NCBI GenBank assembly: GCA_034440175.1
Contig: JAWXBO010000175.1
Coordinates: 1-29,201 of the forward strand
Source: SZUA-430 sp034440175
GTDB taxonomy: Bacteria; Pseudomonadota; Alphaproteobacteria; Micropepsales; Micropepsaceae
Reading direction: 5' to 3'
DNA: 29,201 bases
In this document: positions 1 through 6,291 of the stretch, piece after piece
Numbering within the stretch: the first letter of the stretch is position 1
Layout of the letters: every line of letters starts with the position of its first letter
The notes under the pieces: model-generated
What the model was told of the DNA's origin: nothing
Seen by the model: the letters and a program-made list of their open reading frames with translations, nothing else
Database searches by the model: none
Position numbers and translations under genes: made by a program

Positions 1-48
1 AGCCAGAGCGCAATTCGCCGTCATGTTCGGTGATCGAATGAAAGCCGC

Positions 49-747
49 CTAACTCAAATGTGCAACCGACCCGCCACACAAAATTCCTGACAGTCCCCCG
101 CCAGTGTGAACACCGAGCACGCCCAATCCCTGCATGCCGCCGTCCGAGGTCCAGCGGAAAGCTTCTTCCCAATTGTCCAAACCGTTGGAGTTGGAGCTAA
201 CGCCGGCAATCACGCTGCCGTCGGCCGACATGGCACGCGCGAAGCTACTGCGATCGCCGTTGGTCCACGTGCCGAGCACGCCCAATCCCTGCATGCCGCC
301 GCCTGAGGTCCAGCGGAATGCTTCTACCCAATCGTCCACACCGTTGGAGTTGGAGCTTTGGCCGGCAATCACGCTGCCGTCGGCCGACATAAGGTAGGAA
401 GAGCTAAAGCGGTCGTCGCCGCCGTAAGACACGTCGAGCTCGCCCAAGACCCACACGCCGAGCACGCCCAGGCCCTGCATGCCGCCGCCCGAGGTCCACA
501 CGAAAGCTTCTGTCCAATCGTCCACGCCGTTGGAATTAGTGCTTTGCCCGATCACGACACTGCCGTCCGCCGTCATGCGTACCGGACGGCTTTCCTGAGG
601 GCCCCTGGTGTGAGGGGCGATCCCACCCAAATTATAGAATGTCGCATCGCTTGCTTGCGCACGTGATGCAACCACCATCACAAGCGCAAAGAAAGACGCA
701 ACAAACAGTGCGCGCCGTCGAACGCCGAACCCAAACTTTGCCCCCAT
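49..747 (-). CDS. Exported HAF-repeat protein, short form
   Basis: The 232-residue product begins with a basic stretch and a hydrophobic core of about 20 residues ending in ASRAQA, a plausible Sec signal peptide. It then carries three copies of a unit with the signatures M(S/T)ADGSV(I/V)(A/I)G, NSNGVDDW, EAFRWTS and GGMQGLGVLG, which is the extracellular HAF repeat seen in secreted or autotransported proteins of unknown function. I chose the ATG at 747; an in-frame GTG at 765 is the alternative and neither has a strong ribosome site. After the third unit the frame runs about 19 residues, with no further repeat, into a stop. HAF proteins are often longer and end in an autotransporter or anchor domain that is absent here. 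It may be a truncated gene, or the missing part may lie beyond the left edge. Surface or periplasmic location is inferred from the signal peptide. Confidence 0.7.
   Translation of the reverse strand: MGAKFGFGVRRRALFVASFFALVMVVASRAQASDATFYNLGGIAPHTRGPQESRPVRMTADGSVVIGQSTNSNGVDDWTEAFVWTSGGGMQGLGVLGVWVLGELDVSYGGDDRFSSSYLMSADGSVIAGQSSNSNGVDDWVEAFRWTSGGGMQGLGVLGTWTNGDRSSFARAMSADGSVIAGVSSNSNGLDNWEEAFRWTSDGGMQGLGVLGVHTGGGLSGILCGGSVAHLS
111..543. repeat. Three near-identical DNA repeats encoding HAF units
   Basis: Segments of about 88 bp starting near 111, 270 and 450 share long identical runs, for example CGAGCACGCCCA followed by CCTGCATGCCGCCG and CCGTTGGA. Spacing is about 159 and 180 bp, so the units differ in the variable linker between repeats. 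The DNA similarity is higher than protein constraint would need, which suggests recent duplication or gene conversion within the gene. Confidence 0.75.
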
Positions 748-1100
748 AGACACCCGCGCCCCCACGCATGGTTATCCTTGGTAGAATATTGCGTCTCTAC
801 GCTGACAGCAGTCAAGAACAGAAGTGCTGATTCCAAGCGAAATCGCCGGTCACAGTAACCGGCGCCTCGAAGTTCTCCCGCCCTGGAACTGGGCCGCCAA
901 AAAAGATCAAGACCTCATCGCCGCGTGACACGCCGGAGGGGTACCTTGTTCCTGGCATACACTCGGACCATCTATGTTCCGAAGTTCACCCCGATAAGTA
1001 GATGTGGTTTTTTGCTGTGCCGTTTTTTGCTTTGTGCTTTTCTCACTGGCAGCGTGATCAACCTGCAGGAAACAGATTTTGATCCATCCCAGGCGAGAAC

Positions 1101-1128
1101 AGGGGTTCGATTCCCCTTGGGGACGCCA
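1101..1128 (+). other. 3' fragment of a tRNA gene (possible attachment-site scar)
   Basis: A T-arm (AGGGG, loop TTCGATT, CCCCT at 1101-1117) is followed by an acceptor 3' strand TGGGGAC, discriminator G and encoded CCA ending at 1128. A complete tRNA would need a GTCCCCA 5' strand about 70-80 bases upstream, and none is there. No D-arm or anticodon arm can be folded. The fragment is what a tyrosine integrase leaves at the distal end of an element integrated in a tRNA 3' end. The GTCCCC acceptor with G73 is most like tRNA-Arg, but that identity is a guess. The remaining bases of 748-1280 show no gene that I can support, only a hairpin (CGCCGGT/ACCGGCG, 844-864). Confidence 0.6.
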
Positions 1129-1280
1129 AATACGCGCACAAATGAGCCATTTACACTCTGATTGGCCCACTCAACCCCACATTACTACATTGCTCCCGCC
1201 TTTGATCGCCGCTGGTGCAAACATAGCAACTTGCACACAGCACCCATCATGGTCCCGAAGTGTAGCGACGCTCGTCCGGA

Positions 1281-1499
1281 CTAGGTTTGCACGAATGTCG
1301 CTCCGGCATTTCGGGAGCGCCACCCCGCCCAACGCCGCTTCTGTGCTTGCCCAATGCGGGCCTTACCCTCAGGCGTGCGTGGCCCCGTGGAGAGCCCGCC
1401 ATGGTAACGGCAGCGCGTGCGACCCGGCACGACGCCGCCCTCACAGGGCAGCCCATCGCGCTTGCGCCGGGCGCCACACCTTTGCCTGTTTCGCTTCAT
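1281..1499 (-). CDS. HGGxSTG-motif phage-type small protein
   Basis: The 72-residue product contains CGARRKRDGLPC, then CRYHGGLSTGPRTPEGKARI, the signature of HGGxSTG domain proteins. That family is small, Cys/His-containing (probably zinc-binding) and common in phages and prophage-like islands; its function is unknown to me. The ATG at 1499 has a GAGG ribosome site about 6 bases upstream, which fixes the start. It stands alone between the tRNA fragment and a small exported protein. The C-terminal part (WRSRNAGATF) follows the motif closely and the length is normal for the family. It supports the view that this part of the window is accessory DNA. Confidence 0.75.
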   Translation of the reverse strand: MKRNRQRCGARRKRDGLPCEGGVVPGRTRCRYHGGLSTGPRTPEGKARIGQAQKRRWAGWRSRNAGATFVQT

Positions 1500-1708
1500 C
1501 TAGAACCTCACCCCGCAGGCACACGGGCGCCTGCGCGTATCGTGTTGGCAAAGTCTCACATCTGCTGCATTCGCGTCAAATGCTCCGTACACGGACTATA
1601 ACGTGTGGTGCGTCGGAGGTAAGGTTGCGCGCGCATCGCGGTTTAGGCCCATCGGGCAAACGCGTAATGCGTCAACGGGGCAGCGTGGCCTGCGTAGGCA
1701 AGCGTTAC

Positions 1709-1742
1709 CCCACCGCGCCTTGTGTCTCAGCGGCGCGGTGGG
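1709..1742 (-). terminator. Strong hairpin downstream of the small exported protein gene
   Basis: Perfect 11-bp arms CCCACCGCGCC (1709-1719) and GGCGCGGTGGG (1732-1742) enclose a 12-base loop just past the stop at 1762 of the minus-strand gene. No run of U follows on the minus-strand transcript, so it is a possible transcription end or RNA-stabilising structure and not a textbook intrinsic terminator. Confidence 0.4.
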
Positions 1743-1761
1743 TTGGGCGTATGCGCCTAAA

Positions 1762-2223
1762 TCACTGCGCTGGCGGGGGTGGTGGTGGCGCGGCAGGCAG
1801 CAGGCAAATCTTGCCGCCAGCGGCGTCCGTGTAGACCGTGCCCTTCTTATCGGTACATGCCTTCTCTGCCGCCCCGTCGCCTGCTGTGATCTTAAAGGCG
1901 TTCGACTTGCTGGAGTTGAGATTGACCGTTCGATCCGAGCCGTTCGACTTGGAGCTCTTGACGGTGGTCGCCGCTGCCGCACCGGCGGTCGTGTCGGGCA
2001 GCACGCAGATTTTGTTGCCAGCGCCATCGGTCAAGATTTTGCCGCCGTTGTCGGTGCAGGCCTTGGCCATCTTCGCATCGCCCGCGATGAGTGGGACGGA
2101 GATGACGGGGGTGGTGTTAACGTTCGATCTGCTGCTGTTGAGGTTGACCGCAGCCCATGCGTCGGCTGCAGCCATCGCGCCAAGGGCTACAAGGCCAGCG
2201 CAGACGGTAAGTGAAACTCTCAT
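1762..2223 (-). CDS. Small exported protein with two internal repeats
   Basis: The 153-residue product has a clear signal peptide (MRVSLTV, hydrophobic core, ending ADAWA). The mature part consists of two copies of one unit: VNLNSS(R/K)SN, a variable stretch, then KACTD(N/K)(G/K)G, TDAAG-type and KIC(V/L)LP. Each unit carries two cysteines about 18 residues apart, so a disulfide per repeat is likely if it is periplasmic. The C-terminus is a run of prolines. I do not recognise the family and assign no function. The start ATG at 2223 follows a good AGGGAAGGA ribosome site. Transcription is monocistronic and probably ends at the hairpin at 1709-1742. Confidence 0.75.
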   Translation of the reverse strand: MRVSLTVCAGLVALGAMAAADAWAAVNLNSSRSNVNTTPVISVPLIAGDAKMAKACTDNGGKILTDGAGNKICVLPDTTAGAAAATTVKSSKSNGSDRTVNLNSSKSNAFKITAGDGAAEKACTDKKGTVYTDAAGGKICLLPAAPPPPPPAQ

Positions 2224-2954
2224 GTGATTTTCCTTCCCTGATGATTTTCAGGCTGTGTCCCCGCGCTTCATGCGCGCGGGTGAAACCAAAGCCCTGTGGG
2301 GTTGCTTATACGCCCATCACACCGCGCCGTCATGGGATGACGCGCAAGGCCGTGATGGCTGCACCTTGGCCCCTCCTCGCCTAACAGGGGATTTGAGACG
2401 CAAGCGCAGCGCTGTTTGGGTGTGTGCCCCCAAAAGGGCGCGGACAAAACGGACAAAACAACCAAAGCCCGCACTACTCACTTTCCCGCAGCAAACCGCC
2501 GTTCCCAAGCGGACGGACAAGGACACCACCCTATAGGGGTGTCCTGTCTGTCCGGTCCGGTCAAAAAGCGGACATGTCCGGTTTGTCCGGTTTGTCCGGC
2601 GATCATTTGAGAAGCCAAAAATAGGGGGCGTGACTGTCCTATTCCCAAGCCAACAGGCCCCCTCTCGCGCCGCAGGCGCAAGCCCAGGCCCTCACCTGCA
2701 ATAATTTTTCGCGCGAGCTCACCAGGCGGCCCCAAAGCAAAGGCCACGCCCGTTGGCTCACGCTGTCAAGCGGCAGCAAGGCCGCCATAAAATAATACAA
2801 CAACATCATTAGGAACATATACGGAACGATACTGTCAAAAGCAAGGTGCAAAAACGGCACCCACCTGCGACATCGTAACCCTTCCGATGTCTGATCCCAT
2901 TTGGTTACCGGTCTCATAAATGTGCTCCATCGCTTGTCGACGGAGGAGAGCGCT
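2224..2954. other. Gene-free interval with structured repeats
   Basis: No open frame here has a credible start, ribosome site or recognisable protein. The middle (2441-2599) is built of repeats, described separately. The right part, 2640-2900, is lower in G+C and holds nothing I can identify. It should contain the promoter of the operon starting at 2955. Confidence 0.5.
2441..2599. repeat. Nested inverted repeats built on CGGACA / TGTCCG
   Basis: Left outer repeats CGGACAAAA occur twice at a 9-base step (2441, 2450). The right outer repeats TGTCCGGTT occur at 2575, 2584 and 2593, also at a 9-base step, and are nearly the reverse complement of the left set. Between them is an imperfect hairpin with an 18-base left arm (2510-2527) and a 17-base right arm (2538-2554) containing GGACACC/GGTGTCC. 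A perfect 12-bp palindrome CGGACATGTCCG lies at 2569-2580. The function is unknown; a protein-binding cluster, a structured RNA or an old mobile-element end are all possible. Confidence 0.7.
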
Positions 2955-4301
2955 ATGGCGAGCGCCGATAACCTGGCCGGGTTGCAGAAGTGGGTGGCCC
3001 GCGAAGAGTGGCGCGAGGCCTTCGCCGAGACGATCGATCTCCACGTGGGCGACGCCTGCGCCAATGCTGGTTTCGGGTTCGAACAGTTGGCCGAGTGCAT
3101 CGGCGATCACCACGCAACCATTGCATTGGCGTGTGCGCTCGAGGATTTCCTGACGCGCGATCTCGATGACGGGCGGAATATCGCGGACGATTATCTGAAG
3201 CGGCGAGGCTGGAACGAAAGCGTCGCGAACAAAACCTATATCGCAGCACTCCGTTCGTCGGTGATGAGCCTTCACGAGATCAGCGGCATTGTGCTTGACC
3301 AATCGTTACTGGCGCGCGACCTCGTGCGCGGCGGCGAGCCGGTGCGCGTGAGCGAGAAAACGGCGACACATTATATGAAACAATGGGACCGGATGGCCGC
3401 GCGCATCGTGCAGACCGGTTCGCGTGCGGAGATGGCGGGCGGCGCGCCGCCGTATTCGCGCGAGGCGAGCGAGATTTTGCTCGAGACGTTGGGCGATGCG
3501 AAGGTCACCACCGCATTGGCCGGCACGGAGTTCTTGCGCGGCGCGGCCTTTCTGTTCACCGGCGTGTGGCTGGACGATGTGCTGGACCGGACGCTCAATC
3601 CCCAAGTGCCGCAGATGCGCAATACGGACGGCGACGACATTGCGTTCACGTCGGTGCGATTTCCGCTCAACGCGGTGGTGACGGAAGAAGGCGTGGCCCA
3701 AGCACTAGCGAAAGTCTTGGCGCTTCGTCCGGCGGATGAGTCTGTTTGGAACTGGTTCGGCCCGGCTGCCGCGGGCCGTTCGCGCAGGTCCGATCGTCAA
3801 GCCCCCGATCGCCAACCCATTGTCACGACGACGGATGACGGCACGCCCGTGCTCGGGACGGTTGAGCTCAAGGGCCGCACGCTTGTGCTTGAGGCGAACT
3901 CGCTGCAGCGTGCGGAACGGGGCCGCGCGATGCTTGCCGCGGCGCTTAAGGGGATGACGGGCAATCCGCTGGTCGTGAGCGGCGGCGCCGATGAAGTCTG
4001 GGCGGCAGACTCTGCTAGACACGCAAATCCGCTGTCGCATTTTTCGCCGGAGGGGGCGCGCGAGATCACGCAGGCCTTCCTGCACCGGCACTACACCGAC
4101 GTGCTCGACCAACCGTTGCCCATGCTCGGAAACAAGACGCCCCGCCAGGCCGCGAGATCGGCCAGGGGCCGCGAAAAGGTTGTAGAGTGGCTCAAGCTTC
4201 TGGAGAACGGCGCCGCCAGGCAGGAAACCGGTTCGCCGATGGCCGGCTACGATTTGAGCTGGATGTGGCAGGAGCTTGGGGTGGGTGACCTGCGGCGGTA
4301 A
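2955..4301 (+). CDS. Uncharacterised conserved protein, MbcA/ParS-like C-terminus
   Basis: The 448-residue product belongs to a conserved hypothetical family that I know from rhizobia and related bacteria by its central block (MSLHEISGIV, LARDLVRGGEPVRVSE, QWDRMAARIV). The last 75 residues (HYTDVLDQPLPMLGNKTPRQAAR, then a WL helix and WMWQELGV) resemble the toxin-binding end of MbcA/ParS/Xre antitoxins (DUF2384-like). That similarity is by eye. There is no signal peptide or membrane segment, so it is probably cytoplasmic. The start is the ATG at 2955 behind GGAGGAG; a TTG at 2901 is in frame but has no ribosome site. It is followed after 35 bases by a second conserved gene, so the two form an operon. 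The first 12 codons are closely matched by a broken copy at 5568. No reaction can be assigned. Confidence 0.7.
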   Translation: MASADNLAGLQKWVAREEWREAFAETIDLHVGDACANAGFGFEQLAECIGDHHATIALACALEDFLTRDLDDGRNIADDYLKRRGWNESVANKTYIAALRSSVMSLHEISGIVLDQSLLARDLVRGGEPVRVSEKTATHYMKQWDRMAARIVQTGSRAEMAGGAPPYSREASEILLETLGDAKVTTALAGTEFLRGAAFLFTGVWLDDVLDRTLNPQVPQMRNTDGDDIAFTSVRFPLNAVVTEEGVAQALAKVLALRPADESVWNWFGPAAAGRSRRSDRQAPDRQPIVTTTDDGTPVLGTVELKGRTLVLEANSLQRAERGRAMLAAALKGMTGNPLVVSGGADEVWAADSARHANPLSHFSPEGAREITQAFLHRHYTDVLDQPLPMLGNKTPRQAARSARGREKVVEWLKLLENGAARQETGSPMAGYDLSWMWQELGVGDLRR

Positions 4302-4336
4302 GTGGCGACGACAAACTTGCACTCGAGGAGAATGAG

Positions 4337-4633
4337 ATGGACGAGAAGCTCCCGCCGGACCTCGAGCAATGGGTCGAGGCCCGCAAGCGCTTTCGTCTTT
4401 CGCATGCCCAAATCTCCATGGCGCGCGAGCTCGGACTCAATCCGCACAAGCTGGGCAAGCTCGACAACCATGACCAGGAGCCCTGGAAAGCGCCGCTGCC
4501 GCTCTTCATCGAACATCTCTGCCGAAAAAGTTTCGGCAGAGAGCGGCCCAAAGTCGTGATGTCGATCGAAGAGCGCGCGCAAGCGCTGAAAGCAAAGAAG
4601 GCCGCGCGAAGGGAGCGGAGGGGCCTCGGCTGA
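4337..4633 (+). CDS. Small conserved hypothetical protein, operon partner
   Basis: The 98-residue product contains RLSHAQISMARELGLNPHKL, then KLDNHDQEPWKAPLPLFIEHL and RERPKVVMSIEER. I recognise this as a widespread conserved hypothetical family without known function. Its first half could fold as a helix-turn-helix, but I do not see a firm DNA-binding signature. The last 20 residues are basic (AKKAARRERR). An AGGAGAATGAG ribosome site precedes the ATG. It follows the 448-residue gene by 35 bases in the same direction, so cotranscription is likely and the two products may act together; this is inferred from position only. Confidence 0.7.
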   Translation: MDEKLPPDLEQWVEARKRFRLSHAQISMARELGLNPHKLGKLDNHDQEPWKAPLPLFIEHLCRKSFGRERPKVVMSIEERAQALKAKKAARRERRGLG

Positions 4634-4714
4634 AGCAGCCGGCCCTAGCAGGCCTGAGTTTCCACTCCGGCCCCGGACTCTTCAGTAGCCCCTTGGCGAA
4701 GGCGGAACCGCCGC

Positions 4715-4752
4715 GAAGAGCAGGCGGGACGCCTGCTCTTAGAACTTTCGTT
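4715..4752. repeat. REP-like palindromic element, copy 1
   Basis: A perfect hairpin (AAGAGCAGGCG, loop GGA, CGCCTGCTCTT at 4716-4740) is followed by a 12-base tail ending in TCGTT. The same 38-bp unit recurs at 5645-5682 with two differences. The stem could end transcription of the operon at 2955-4633. The family is familiar as a dispersed intergenic repeat in G+C-rich genomes. Confidence 0.8.
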
Positions 4753-4868
4753 GACAGTGCGCTGAATTCGACCGGACCCGTACCCAGTCAAGCCAGCCCG
4801 TTTGCCCCGAAGCTTCGCCGAGAAATAGCGGCTTGGTTTTCAGAGGAGAGTGGATACAAAATGAGAGC

Positions 4869-4898
4869 TTGACACAGTGTACCCCAATGGGGTATAGA
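4869..4898 (+). promoter_or_regulatory. Promoter with embedded operator for the RelE/HigA module
   Basis: TTGACA (4869-4874) and TATAGA (4893-4898) are separated by 18 bases. The spacer holds a perfect inverted repeat TACCCC-AAT-GGGGTA (4880-4894) that runs into the -10 box. Transcription should start near 4905, the A of the toxin ATG, so the message would be leaderless. Binding by the antitoxin or toxin-antitoxin complex, with autorepression, is the natural inference. Confidence 0.65.
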
Positions 4899-4904
4899 CG
4901 CGAA

Positions 4905-5255
4905 ATGAACAATGGTGATTTGCCGGTCACGGTGGTCGAAACCCTGCGGTTTCAACGACAGGCGAAGTCCATTTGGGCGGATGATGAACGCGAAGCCTTC
5001 ATCGATTTCATTTCGCGCTATCCGTTGGCCGGCGCCGAAATTCGCGGCACCAGCGGCGCGCGGAAAATTCGCTGGGGGCGCGCAGGAATGGGAAAGCGCG
5101 GTGGCGCGCGCGTGGTTTATTGGTACTTCGACGCAAACGTACCGCTGTTTCTTTTCGGCGTCTACGCAAAGGCCGAGAAGGCGGACTTGACGGCAGAGGA
5201 GCGAAACGAACTCCAAAAACTCGTTCGCATTTTGAAGGCAAAGGCACGGTCATGA
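4905..5255 (+). CDS. RelE/HigB2-type toxin of a type II TA module
   Basis: The 116-residue product has the RelE/ParE-superfamily pattern of HigB2-like toxins: AEIRGTSGARKIRW, then GKRGGARVVYWYFD, PLFLFGVYAKAEKADLTAEERN and a basic C-terminus. Members act as ribosome-dependent mRNA endonucleases, usually cutting at translated codons. The start at 4905 is chosen because it coincides with the predicted transcription start. In-frame starts upstream at 4833 and 4887 lie within or before the promoter and would add residues not typical of the family. There is no ribosome site, as expected for a leaderless gene. The antitoxin follows after 10 bases, giving the toxin-first order of HigBA systems. Confidence 0.85.
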   Translation: MNNGDLPVTVVETLRFQRQAKSIWADDEREAFIDFISRYPLAGAEIRGTSGARKIRWGRAGMGKRGGARVVYWYFDANVPLFLFGVYAKAEKADLTAEERNELQKLVRILKAKARS

Positions 5256-5265
5256 GGGCTATCGG

Positions 5266-5556
5266 ATGAGCAAGTTGGGAAAAGATTTGATTGCCGGCAT
5301 GAAGGAAGCCGTAGCCTATATGGAAGGCCGGCCCGCTCGCGGCACGCGCGTACATGTTTCCGGCACGCCCGACGTCAAGAAAATCCGTAAGACCTTAAAG
5401 ATGAGCCAGTCCGAATTCGCGCGGGCCTTTAGCATTCCGCTCAACACGGTGCAAAACTGGGAGCAAGGCCTGCGCCGCCCCGACGCCCCGGCCGCCGCCT
5501 ATCTGCGCGTCATCGCCCGCCATCCCAAAACCGTGAAAGACGCAGTCGCGCAATAG
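5266..5556 (+). CDS. HigA-type helix-turn-helix antitoxin
   Basis: The 96-residue product carries an Xre-family helix-turn-helix (VKKIRKTLKMSQSEFARAF, then PLNTVQNWEQGLRRPDAPA, residues about 37-75). It has the length and C-terminal pattern (YLRVIARHPKTV) of HigA2 antitoxins. It should neutralise the RelE-type toxin encoded just upstream and repress their shared promoter, probably through the TACCCC/GGGGTA operator. Toxin stop and antitoxin start are 10 bases apart. The N-terminal 36 residues probably form the toxin-binding arm, by analogy with the family. Confidence 0.85.
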   Translation: MSKLGKDLIAGMKEAVAYMEGRPARGTRVHVSGTPDVKKIRKTLKMSQSEFARAFSIPLNTVQNWEQGLRRPDAPAAAYLRVIARHPKTVKDAVAQ

Positions 5557-5567
5557 GGAAGAGCGCT

Positions 5568-5642
5568 ATGGCGCGAGGCGAGAGCCTGGCCGGTTTGCAA
5601 AAGTGTAGAAATCCGGTGACAGCACACCGTCACCGAAAGTGA
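5568..5642 (+). pseudogene. Truncated start of a second copy of the 2955 gene
   Basis: GAGCGCTATGGCG followed by codons for MARGESLAGLQK matches the region just before and after the start of the 448-residue gene (MASADNLAGLQK), including the bases upstream of the ATG. Similarity stops after codon 12. The frame then runs through a small hairpin (CGGTGAC/GTCACCG) into a TGA at 5640. Three bases later comes the same 38-bp palindromic repeat that ends the intact operon. This looks like the remnant of a paralogous operon from which nearly everything between start and hairpin was lost. Confidence 0.7.
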
Positions 5643-5644
5643 CC

Positions 5645-5682
5645 GAAGAGCAGGCGGGACGCCTGCTCTTGGAACTCTCGTT
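5645..5682. repeat. REP-like palindromic element, copy 2
   Basis: Same 11-bp stem and GGA loop as copy 1 (stem 5646-5670), with the same downstream tail except for two changes. The two copies bracket the RelE/HigA module and the gene-start remnant. Confidence 0.8.
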
Positions 5683-5688
5683 AAAGGT

Positions 5689-6008
5689 ATTGGGGTCAGG
5701 TACGATTTTCACACGAGTTCGCGACGACGCGAATTTGGCGCCCGCAGCGCTTACGCGCCTGCGAAAATGCCCTTGCGCGTAGCCGGTGGCAGGTCGACCG
5801 GAAGAAACATCTGTTTGGGATAAAGATAGTCTTCCCCGGACTCATCGATCACACGTAAATGTCCGCGCTTCCCGGCTGCGGCGTCGCGCAGTTTTACATA
5901 CACCTTCCGGCATTCGAGGGACGCCGGATAAGCTTCGTTGTCGATGCAGATGACCAAGGCATTTGGATAGATTGTCATGGGGTTAGTCTACCAAAGAATT
6001 GGAGTCAG
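5689..6008. repeat. Short direct repeats flanking a small gene
   Basis: ATTGGGGTCAG (5689-5699) and ATTGGAGTCAG (5998-6008) lie in the same orientation on either side of the gene at 5751-5978. A related string, TGGGGTCAG, is on the other strand at 7871-7879. Such strings are common at the ends of REP-associated transposase elements, so these may be scars of old insertions. They are too short to prove it. Confidence 0.4.
5751..5978 (-). CDS. Small conserved hypothetical protein
   Basis: The 75-residue product (NALVICIDNEAYPASLECRKVY, then a basic GKRGHLRVIDESGEDYLYP and a C-terminal PVDLPPATRKGIF) looks like a widespread small family that I have seen without assigned function. It is often found among accessory genes. 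The pattern VIDESGEDYLYP is strongly conserved in my memory of the family. The start ATG at 5978 has no good ribosome site. It stands alone on the minus strand and is flanked by short direct repeats, which would fit a mobile passenger gene. Confidence 0.6.
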   Translation of the reverse strand: MTIYPNALVICIDNEAYPASLECRKVYVKLRDAAAGKRGHLRVIDESGEDYLYPKQMFLPVDLPPATRKGIFAGA

Positions 6009-6256
6009 ACACCAGATACTTCCCGGTTTCCCGTCACTTCGCGCGCGCTGCCCGACCCCAAATCGACCATTTTGCCGGCGCCGGCAAAATGGTACGCAGG
6101 ATCGTTCCCCGACTGTGTGCAAGAAATTTTGGCGCGGTCGATTGCATTCTCAAATCGCCGACATTGGCTGTAACCCAACAGCGGTTGCAAATCCCGCGCA
6201 CTCCAATTCGTCATCGGCTTGTTTCCTGCTTCAGCAATCATGGCATCATCCGGCAT
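6005..6256 (-). pseudogene. dinD-like remnant, N-terminal fragment
   Basis: The 83-residue frame contains MTNWSARDLQPLLGYSQ, RRFENAIDRA and HFAGAGKMVDLGSGSAREV. This is the N-terminal signature of DNA-damage-inducible protein D, where E. coli DinD has a corresponding WSARELQ block and a KMV-LGSG block. Full DinD proteins are about 270-290 residues. Here the match ends right after SAREV, where DY-LSRYA is expected, and is replaced by an unrelated tail (TGNREVSGV) that runs into the direct repeat at 5998. The gene was probably cut by an insertion or deletion at that point. A short expressed fragment cannot be excluded. Confidence 0.7.
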
Positions 6257-6291
6257 AAACTCATCAAGCGTTCAGTTCCGGGAAAAGAAAT

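Noticed and set aside
111..543. CRISPR-like array
   Set aside because: The repeats are about 88 bp, only three, in frame with a signal-peptide protein, and encode HAF units.
1052..1128. Complete tRNA or acceptor piece of a permuted tmRNA
   Set aside because: The upstream bases do not pair with the acceptor strand TGGGGAC, and a tmRNA acceptor would end in a TCCACCA-like sequence, not GGGGACGCCA.
907..1170. Open frames on both strands across 907-1834, including a 251-residue plus-strand frame
   Set aside because: They run through the tRNA fragment and give the usual spurious peptides of tRNA ends. No ribosome site or family pattern supports them, and the HGGxSTG gene occupies the minus strand at 1281-1499.
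2441..2599. CRISPR array or plasmid origin
   Set aside because: Repeats of 9 bases without spacers, in two orientations, are not CRISPR. No replication protein or DnaA boxes are nearby.
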